NCBI GenBank assembly: GCA_944390265.1
Contig: CALXPK010000006.1
Span: 1 to 58,353 of the forward strand
Source: an uncultured Alphaproteobacteria bacterium
GTDB taxonomy: Bacteria > Pseudomonadota > Alphaproteobacteria > RF32 > CAG-239
Length of the DNA stretch: 58,353 nucleotides
Direction: 5' to 3'
Shown: one piece after another, positions 52,951 to 58,353 of the stretch
Numbering within the stretch: position 1 is the stretch's first letter
Layout of the letters: the number at the start of each line of letters is the position of its first letter
Made by a program: the position numbers and the translations under genes
The notes under the pieces: model-generated
Told to the model about the DNA's origin: nothing
Databases searched by the model: none
Seen by the model: the letters and a program-made list of their open reading frames with translations, nothing else

Positions 52951-54087
52951 TCAATCCAAGGTATTTTTATAGGCTTTGACGGTGAAAAAGGTGATAACAC
53001 TCATCAAAATCAAAAGCGGCCACAGGTCGGGCAAAATTTCTGCCCAGCCGGCACCTTTGAGCATAATGGCGCGGGTAATGCGGATAAAATAAGTGAGCGG
53101 GAACATATCCGCCAGAGCCTGCGCCCACAAAGGCATACCGTCAAACGGAAACATAAATCCGGTCAAAAGCAGGCAGGGAAGCAGCACAAAAATGGACATT
53201 TGCAGGGCTTGGGTTTGGTTTTTGGCAATGGTAGAAATAAAAAAGCCCAAGGCCAAATTGCAAATGATGAACAAAAACATACAGACAAACAACACGCTCA
53301 AACTGCCGAATACCGGAATTTCAAACAGCAAATTGGCAATCAGCAAAATCAAGGTGGCTTGAAACATTCCGATAAAAATAAACGGCATGATTTTGCCAAT
53401 CATAATTTCAAGCGGAGCCAAAGGCATAGACATCAAATTTTCCATAGTGCCGCGTTCTCTTTCTCGGGTCAGAGCCAGAGAAGTCATCATCACGCCGGTA
53501 AAGACCAAAACCATTCCGATAAGCCCCGGAACAATATTATATCGGGTAAATCCTTCGGGGTTATAAGATTTTTGCACCTGAATGGAGAAAGCCGGCGTGG
53601 CGTTGTTTTGCAAATAGGCCAAACTTCCGTTAAATTCTTTTTGTGCCACGGATTGATAAATGCCGTCCATGGCGCTGGTTGCACCGATAATGGAAACCGG
53701 GTCGGAGGCATCGGCTTGCAGCAAGAGTGTGGGGCGGTTACCGTGAATCACGTCTCGGGTAAAGTTCTCGGGAATGGTAATAACAAAAAGCACACGCCCC
53801 TGTTGCAAAAGTTTTTTGCCTTGTGCGTCGGAAGAAGCTTTGTGCGTGATGTTAAAATAATCTGACTTTTCAAAGGCGCTGACAATACTACGTGTCAAAA
53901 ATGTATTATCGCGTGAGATAACGGCCGTGGACAAATGCTTGGGGTCCATATTAATGGCATAGCCAAAAAGCATCAACTGCATCACCGGCAGCATAATAAT
54001 CATAATCAGTGTGGTTTTATCACGCTTCAGCTGAATAAACTCTTTGCGAATAAGGGCTCTTAAACGTTGGAAAGAAAAACGAAACAT
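52951..54087 (-). CDS. ABC-2 type transporter permease (YbhS/YbhR-like)
   Basis: 378 residues with six membrane helices. The N-terminal helix follows LIRKEFIQLKRDKTTLIMIIMLPVMQ, then a large periplasmic domain (about 45-170) and five helices with the ABC-2 signature LTRERERGTMENLMSMPL. AAAGGAGAACTGAAATG supports ATG 54087. It is the last gene of the cecR-like operon. E. coli has two permeases (YbhS and YbhR); only one is here, so it may form a homodimer. Confidence 0.92.
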   Translation of the reverse strand: MFRFSFQRLRALIRKEFIQLKRDKTTLIMIIMLPVMQLMLFGYAINMDPKHLSTAVISRDNTFLTRSIVSAFEKSDYFNITHKASSDAQGKKLLQQGRVLFVITIPENFTRDVIHGNRPTLLLQADASDPVSIIGATSAMDGIYQSVAQKEFNGSLAYLQNNATPAFSIQVQKSYNPEGFTRYNIVPGLIGMVLVFTGVMMTSLALTRERERGTMENLMSMPLAPLEIMIGKIMPFIFIGMFQATLILLIANLLFEIPVFGSLSVLFVCMFLFIICNLALGFFISTIAKNQTQALQMSIFVLLPCLLLTGFMFPFDGMPLWAQALADMFPLTYFIRITRAIMLKGAGWAEILPDLWPLLILMSVITFFTVKAYKNTLD

Positions 54088-54088
54088 T

Positions 54089-55006
54089 TCAGTTCTCCTT
54101 TGCCTTGTTAAGATAATAGATAAACGCGTCCTCAAGCGAGGTTTCAATCTCTTTGCTTTGAAATTGAGCCAAAGTTTTTTGTGCTTCAATCAGCTTTTGC
54201 AGTTTTGTCGGATTGGTACCGCAAATGTGCAAATTTTCACCAAACAGAGCCATGGTGGCAATATCGGAATTATGTTCAAATTTTTGCCGCAACAACGGCA
54301 CATCGGCACCGGATATTTCAAAGGTTTTGAGTTTGGTTTCGGCAATTACCTGAGCCACGGTTCCGCGCGCCATAATATTGCCGTAAGCAATGTAAATAAT
54401 CTCATGGCATCTTTCCGCCTCGTCCATATAATGCGTGCTGACCAAAACGGTCAGCCCTTGGTTGGAGAGTTGGTTAATTTCGTCCCAAAATTCGCGGCGC
54501 GCTTTGGGGTCAACACCGGCGGTCGGCTCATCTAATAACAAAATTTCGGGCTGATGCAAAATACAAGCGGCCAGAGCCAAACGCTGCTTCCATCCGCCGG
54601 ACAAAGTACCGGCCAGTTGGTTGGCGCGGTGAGTCAAATGCAGTTTTTCCAAAGCCTCGTCCACGCGTTGTTTCACATGGTCCATTTCATAAATATTGGT
54701 TACAAATTCCAAGTTTTCGCGAATGGTTAAATCTTCCCAAAAGCTGAATTTTTGCGTCATATAGCCCACTTTTTTGCGGATGAGATCGGTTTGGGTGCAA
54801 ATATCATACCCCAAACACGTGCCTTCACCGTGGTCCGGTGTTAACAAACCGCAAAGCATTCGAATGGTGGTGGTTTTGCCGCTGCCGTTTGGCCCCAAAA
54901 AACCATAAATTTTGCCTTTGGGGACTTGCAAAGAAATATTGTTGACCACCACACGGTCGCCAAAGTGTTTGGTCAAATTTTTAACATCAATGGCCCATTT
55001 GGTCAT
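54089..55006 (-). CDS. ABC exporter ATP-binding protein (YbhF-like, single domain)
   Basis: 305 residues, one nucleotide-binding domain, unlike the double-domain E. coli YbhF. Walker A GPNGSGKTTT, signature LSGGWKQRLALAACIL, Walker B ILLLDEPTAGVDPKARREFW and the H-loop VSTHYMDEAERCH are all intact. The C-terminal ~80 residues are a regulatory domain typical of drug or lipid exporters. The stop and the next start are one base apart. Confidence 0.93.
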   Translation of the reverse strand: MTKWAIDVKNLTKHFGDRVVVNNISLQVPKGKIYGFLGPNGSGKTTTIRMLCGLLTPDHGEGTCLGYDICTQTDLIRKKVGYMTQKFSFWEDLTIRENLEFVTNIYEMDHVKQRVDEALEKLHLTHRANQLAGTLSGGWKQRLALAACILHQPEILLLDEPTAGVDPKARREFWDEINQLSNQGLTVLVSTHYMDEAERCHEIIYIAYGNIMARGTVAQVIAETKLKTFEISGADVPLLRQKFEHNSDIATMALFGENLHICGTNPTKLQKLIEAQKTLAQFQSKEIETSLEDAFIYYLNKAKEN

Positions 55007-55946
55007 GGCGGTCAATCCTTATGGTTACCGGTTGTCCGGGGTGCAGATTTTGTTTTTTGTCGGCAAACACGGCCTCAATCATATAAACCAGTTTTTCGCG
55101 GCTTTCCACGCTGTAAATAACCGGCGGCGTAAACTCGCTTTGTGTTGAGATAAAAGAAACTTTGGCTTCAAGCGGCATCCGGCACCCGTCGCAATTAATA
55201 CTTAAAGGCATATTGAGTTTGATTTTGGGCAAGATTTTTTGCGGCACAAAGAAGCGGATTTTAACATTTTCGGGTGGCAAAATGGCCACAACCGGATTTC
55301 CGTTCGGCACAAATTCTCCCAGCCGGAAATAAACATCTTCCACTTGCCCGCCAACCTTAGATTTAACCAAATTATTTTCAGCTTGTTTTTTGATTTTAAT
55401 CAAATTTTGTTTGGCAATTTCAATATCATTTTGCGCTGCTTTGAGCTCATCTTCTCGGGCAGATAATTTGGCCGATTCGAGCGAGGCTTCAAGCTCGGCC
55501 ACTTTTTCTTTGGCGCTTTGATAATCTGCGGTTTTCTTGTCATAGTCCGACTTGCTGACAATATTGGTTTTGACCAAATTTTTGGCGCGTTTATATTCTT
55601 TTTCGGCATTTTCCAACAAAGCGTCAGCCTGTGCTTTTTGCTTGATGATGACTTCAAGTTCTTGCTTGCGTTTGCCTTTGCTCAAATTTGCCAAATTGGC
55701 ATAAGCCTTATCAAGCTCATTTTGTGCCTGCACCAAGTTTGCTGACCAAATTTCATTATCAATGGCAAAAAGGTCATCGCCGATATCAATTTTCTGCCCT
55801 TTGCTCACAAATATTTCATCTAAAATACCTGAGGTGTATGGCGAAATATAAACATATTCACCTTCAACATAGCCGTTAAATTCATTATCCGATGACGGCG
55901 CGCAAGCAGACAAAAGAAGTAGGGCTGAAAAGATAAATTTTCTCAT
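54987..55946 (-). CDS. HlyD-family membrane-fusion lipoprotein (YbhG-like)
   Basis: 319 residues. The N-terminus MRKFIFSALLLLSAC is a lipoprotein signal. The biotinyl-lipoyl half-motifs (YVYISPYTSGILDEIFVSKGQ; NNLVKSKVGGQVEDVYFRLGE) flank a long coiled coil (about 70-195). The beta barrel ends LHPGQPVTIRI. It links the inner-membrane ABC exporter to the periplasm. Its start overlaps the TetR stop in ATGA, and its end overlaps the ATPase start by 20 bases, so expression is coupled. Confidence 0.92.
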   Translation of the reverse strand: MRKFIFSALLLLSACAPSSDNEFNGYVEGEYVYISPYTSGILDEIFVSKGQKIDIGDDLFAIDNEIWSANLVQAQNELDKAYANLANLSKGKRKQELEVIIKQKAQADALLENAEKEYKRAKNLVKTNIVSKSDYDKKTADYQSAKEKVAELEASLESAKLSAREDELKAAQNDIEIAKQNLIKIKKQAENNLVKSKVGGQVEDVYFRLGEFVPNGNPVVAILPPENVKIRFFVPQKILPKIKLNMPLSINCDGCRMPLEAKVSFISTQSEFTPPVIYSVESREKLVYMIEAVFADKKQNLHPGQPVTIRIDRHDQMGH

Positions 55947-56569
55947 TTGTCCTCCTTTGCCGCATCAAGCACGGCATCGCAGTTTTGTGCCAAAGTTTTT
56001 TGAATGGCTTGCACCAGTTCCGGTGTATATTTTTGGATTCCCAAACGGCGGAATAACGATTCGCGGTGGATTCGAAACATCACCGCCTGCCCAAACAAAC
56101 TATGCGTTAACAAAATAACCTTAAGGTCCGTATCGGCAACACCCAAGTCCTGCGAAATCAGCTGAGCAAAATGTTTATGCATCGGCTCAAACACTTCGGT
56201 GTAAAAATAGGTATATGCCTCGGAAGGATGAACCAATTCTTTGAGTAAGAGTTCAACTTTGGCATTTTGGGTTTTATCATCACAAAGAAAATATAAAAAC
56301 TGCGACAAAATAAATTTCAGTTCTTCACGCGGAGATAGTGCCGAGGTAGGTTTATCCAAAGCCTTATCAATAAAATTTTGCTTAATGAAGAGTGACAAAT
56401 TTTGAATGGCGGCATCATAAAGTTTTTGCTTGCTGCCGAAATAATAGTTAATGGAACAAAGGTTAACTTTGGCTTCTTTGGCAATATCGCGGGTGGAAAC
56501 ACCGTCCGGCCCATATTTTGCAAAAAGTTCGGAGGCTTTTGCCAGCAATTTTTCTTTGGTCGAGGTCAT
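55943..56569 (-). CDS. TetR-family repressor (CecR-like) of the exporter operon
   Basis: 208 residues. The N-terminal helix-turn-helix is KASELFAKYGPDGVSTRDIAKEAKVNLCSINYYFGSKQKLY. The C-terminal domain (about 80-205) resembles the CecR/DUF1956 type found with ybhGFSR in E. coli. AAGGAG precedes ATG 56569 by the right distance; ATG 56575 is too close to that site. A perfect palindrome overlaps its promoter, so it probably represses its own operon until an inducer binds. Confidence 0.92.
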   Translation of the reverse strand: MTSTKEKLLAKASELFAKYGPDGVSTRDIAKEAKVNLCSINYYFGSKQKLYDAAIQNLSLFIKQNFIDKALDKPTSALSPREELKFILSQFLYFLCDDKTQNAKVELLLKELVHPSEAYTYFYTEVFEPMHKHFAQLISQDLGVADTDLKVILLTHSLFGQAVMFRIHRESLFRRLGIQKYTPELVQAIQKTLAQNCDAVLDAAKEDK

Positions 56570-56606
56570 ACCCATCTCCTTAAAGGAAAATTTTTAATAT
56601 GAAATA

Positions 56607-56635
56607 AGTATAACACAAATAAAAAATTAAGTCAA
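56607..56635 (-). promoter_or_regulatory. Promoter of the TetR-exporter operon
   Basis: TTGACT (56635-56630), exactly 17 bp, TATACT (56612-56607). A strong predicted promoter. Confidence 0.7.
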
Positions 56636-56643
56636 ACGTTTGA
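56632..56643. promoter_or_regulatory. Predicted TetR operator
   Basis: Perfect 12-bp palindrome TCAAACGTTTGA. Its half overlaps the -35 box (56635-56630), so bound repressor would block RNA polymerase. Confidence 0.65.
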
Positions 56644-56663
56644 AATATTTTTAAAGTAAAAAA

Positions 56664-56691
56664 ATAAAGGTCGGAGTTTTCCGACCTTTAT
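56664..56691 (-). terminator. Terminator after feoB
   Basis: ATAAAGGTCGGA, four-base loop, TCCGACCTTTAT: a perfect 12-pair stem with a T run on the minus strand, 15 bases after the feoB stop. Confidence 0.85.
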
Positions 56692-56706
56692 CAAATCAGA
56701 CCATGC

Positions 56707-58353
56707 TTAAAAAATCAGTTGCAGGCCGGTGTAGATGATGAAAGCCGCCAACCAAGCAATAAAGCATTGCAATAACACAATCGACAAAGCATAGCGTGTG
56801 CCGAGCTCTTTTTTAACCGTGGCAATGGCGGCCACACATGGGGTGTAGAGCAAAGAGAAAACCAAGAAAGAATAAGCGCTGAGCGGGGTTAAAATCGTCG
56901 GCAACAGTTCAATCTTGCCTTCAAGCAAAACACCAAGCGTGCTGACCACGCTTTCTTTGGCGGCAAATCCGCTCAAAAAGGCGGTAGACAAGCGCCAATC
57001 ATCGATTCCAAGAGGTGCAAAAATCGGCGTAATCAGGCTACCGATACTGCTCAAAATGCTGTCCGCCGAGTTAGAAACCAAATTGAGGCGGCTGTCAAAA
57101 GAGCTTAAGAACCAAATGATGATGGTGGCCACAAAAATAATGGTGAAGGCTTTGGTGATGAAATATTTGGCCTTATAATAAATCAGGCGCCAAACATTTT
57201 TCAGTCCCGGCAGACGATAGTTTGGAAGCTCCATCACAAAAGGTACGGCCTCACCGCGAAAAACGGTAGATTTGAAAATGAAAGCCAAAACCAAACCAAC
57301 CAAAATGCCCAAAACATACAAACTGATAATGACCAAAGTTTGATATTGAGCAAAGAAAGCGGCGGTGAGCAAAACATAAATCGGCAGCTTGGCGGTGCAA
57401 CTCATAAACGGAGTGAGCATGATTGTCATCTTGCGGTCGCGTTCAGACGGAAGCGTGCGTGCCGCCATAATGGCCGGTACCGAGCAACCAAAACCAATCA
57501 GCATCGGCACAAAACTGCGGCCGGAAAGACCGAGCTTACGCAAGAGCTTGTCCATAAAGAAAGCCACGCGCGCCATATAGCCGCTGTCTTCCAGCAAAGA
57601 GAGAAAGAAGAACAATAAAACAATCACCGGCAAAAAGCTCAAAACACTGCCGACACCGGCAAAAATACCGTCAACCACCAGCGAGATAACCACCGGGTTC
57701 ATGCCATAGTTTTGCAAACCAAGGCGCACTTCTTCTCCCAACATATCAATCAGTTTCTCGACCAAACCGGAAAGATAAGTTCCCATCGGACCGAAAGAAA
57801 GATAAAAGACCAAGGCCATCAGAAGCAGGAAAACCGGCAGAGCCGTCCATTTTCCGGTCAAAATGCGGTCAAATTTTTCGCTTCGGCTGCGTTCTTTGGT
57901 TTGCTCCGGCTTAAAGACACATTCTTGGCAAACTTGGCCGATAAAGGTAAAGCGCATATCAGCCATGGCGGCTTCTCGGTCCATACCGGAATCTTCTTCC
58001 ATCTGCTCAACGATTTGTTCCAAAATATCGGTGTGGTCTTTATCCAAATGCAAGGCTTTGCGGATGGGTTCATCACCTTCGGTGAGTTTGGAAGCGGCAA
58101 AACGCAGCGGAATGCCGGCCGCGGCGGCATCATTTTCAATCAAGTGAATAATCGAGTGAATGCAGCGGTGCAAAGCGCCTTTGTCTTTGCCGTCGCTCGG
58201 GCAAAAGTCCACTCTGTCCGGCACTTCGCGATACCGTGCCACGTTCACAGCGTGTTCAATGAACTCATGCACAACCTCATCCTCGAGGGCGGCAATCCGA
58301 ATCACCCGCACCCCCAGAATGGCGTCCAAGACGCTGATATCAATGCTCGCACC
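56707..58353 (-). CDS. feoB: Ferrous iron transporter FeoB, C-terminal part (cut by window edge)
   Basis: The open frame continues to the right edge, so the GTPase domain's start lies outside; 548 codons are visible. The first visible residues GASIDISVLDAILGV belong to the end of the G domain. A helical spacer (about 25-140) follows, with CQECVF, then the membrane domain: FLLLMALVFYLSFG, the Gate-motif regions LLEDSGYMARVAFFMDKL and GFGCSVPAIMAARTL, and VVSTLGVLL. About ten membrane segments. It imports Fe2+ across the inner membrane. feoA, if present, is outside the window. Confidence 0.94.
   Translation of the reverse strand, partial: GASIDISVLDAILGVRVIRIAALEDEVVHEFIEHAVNVARYREVPDRVDFCPSDGKDKGALHRCIHSIIHLIENDAAAAGIPLRFAASKLTEGDEPIRKALHLDKDHTDILEQIVEQMEEDSGMDREAAMADMRFTFIGQVCQECVFKPEQTKERSRSEKFDRILTGKWTALPVFLLLMALVFYLSFGPMGTYLSGLVEKLIDMLGEEVRLGLQNYGMNPVVISLVVDGIFAGVGSVLSFLPVIVLLFFFLSLLEDSGYMARVAFFMDKLLRKLGLSGRSFVPMLIGFGCSVPAIMAARTLPSERDRKMTIMLTPFMSCTAKLPIYVLLTAAFFAQYQTLVIISLYVLGILVGLVLAFIFKSTVFRGEAVPFVMELPNYRLPGLKNVWRLIYYKAKYFITKAFTIIFVATIIIWFLSSFDSRLNLVSNSADSILSSIGSLITPIFAPLGIDDWRLSTAFLSGFAAKESVVSTLGVLLEGKIELLPTILTPLSAYSFLVFSLLYTPCVAAIATVKKELGTRYALSIVLLQCFIAWLAAFIIYTGLQLIF

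Overview
The window looks like a chromosomal segment of a low-GC (my impression, low 40s percent), Gram-negative alphaproteobacterium, probably a host-associated or gut lineage with a reduced genome. The evidence is the alphaproteobacterial gene order fpg - enoyl-CoA hydratase - rpsT - dnaA, an outer-membrane and lipoprotein apparatus (porin, LolA, several lipobox proteins), a stand-alone PTS pair (EIIA-Man type plus HPr), ihfB-lapA, and the E. coli-like cecR/ybh export operon. The assignment to a gut lineage is inference; no rRNA is present.

Layout. 1-6.7 kb: the end of an unknown gene, gyrB, two related unknown genes flanking a flavodoxin, then a porin plus response-regulator pair. 6.7-8.1 kb: a small accessory island with a frameshifted lipoprotein gene, a strongly structured non-coding RNA with its own promoter and terminator, and a type III (RNA antitoxin) toxin-antitoxin locus. 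8.1-14 kb: a minus-strand replication, repair and PTS run (dnaN, recF, unknown, EIIA, HPr, DNA methyltransferase, lolA, xthA). 14.2-18.4 kb: dnaA, rpsT, enoyl-CoA hydratase, a periplasmic protein and fpg. 18.5-27.3 kb: mostly lineage-specific envelope or TPR proteins, including eroded relatives of UbiB, of a PAS histidine kinase and of an endonuclease/exonuclease/phosphatase-fold protein, with tsaB among them. 27.4-34.6 kb: a Lon-family protease, a low-molecular-weight phosphatase, an incomplete Yej peptide transporter (yejA, yejB) and an unknown membrane protein. 34.8-40.4 kb: accA, rmuC, ihfB, lapA, accD and a thymidine phosphorylase-family gene. 40.5-49.3 kb: dnaK and dnaJ, separated by two large unknown minus-strand genes. 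49.4-50.1 kb: a repeat-rich gene-free stretch ending in tRNA-Arg(ACG), whose 3' end is partly duplicated. 50.3-58.4 kb: a lipoprotein, AlkD-type glycosylase, exported nitroreductase, the TetR-regulated ABC exporter operon and the C-terminal part of feoB.

How the parts work together. The core is replication initiation and maintenance (dnaA, dnaN, recF, gyrB), DNA repair (fpg, xthA, alkD, rmuC), fatty-acid synthesis entry (accA, accD), protein quality control (dnaK, dnaJ, Lon-like) and envelope biogenesis. The most unusual locus is the type III toxin-antitoxin system near 7.4-8.1 kb. Two 51-nt tandem repeats, each foldable into an H-type pseudoknot, are followed by a terminator and a ToxN/TenpN-like toxin gene, and immediately downstream lies a roughly 205-nt structured RNA that I cannot assign to a known class.
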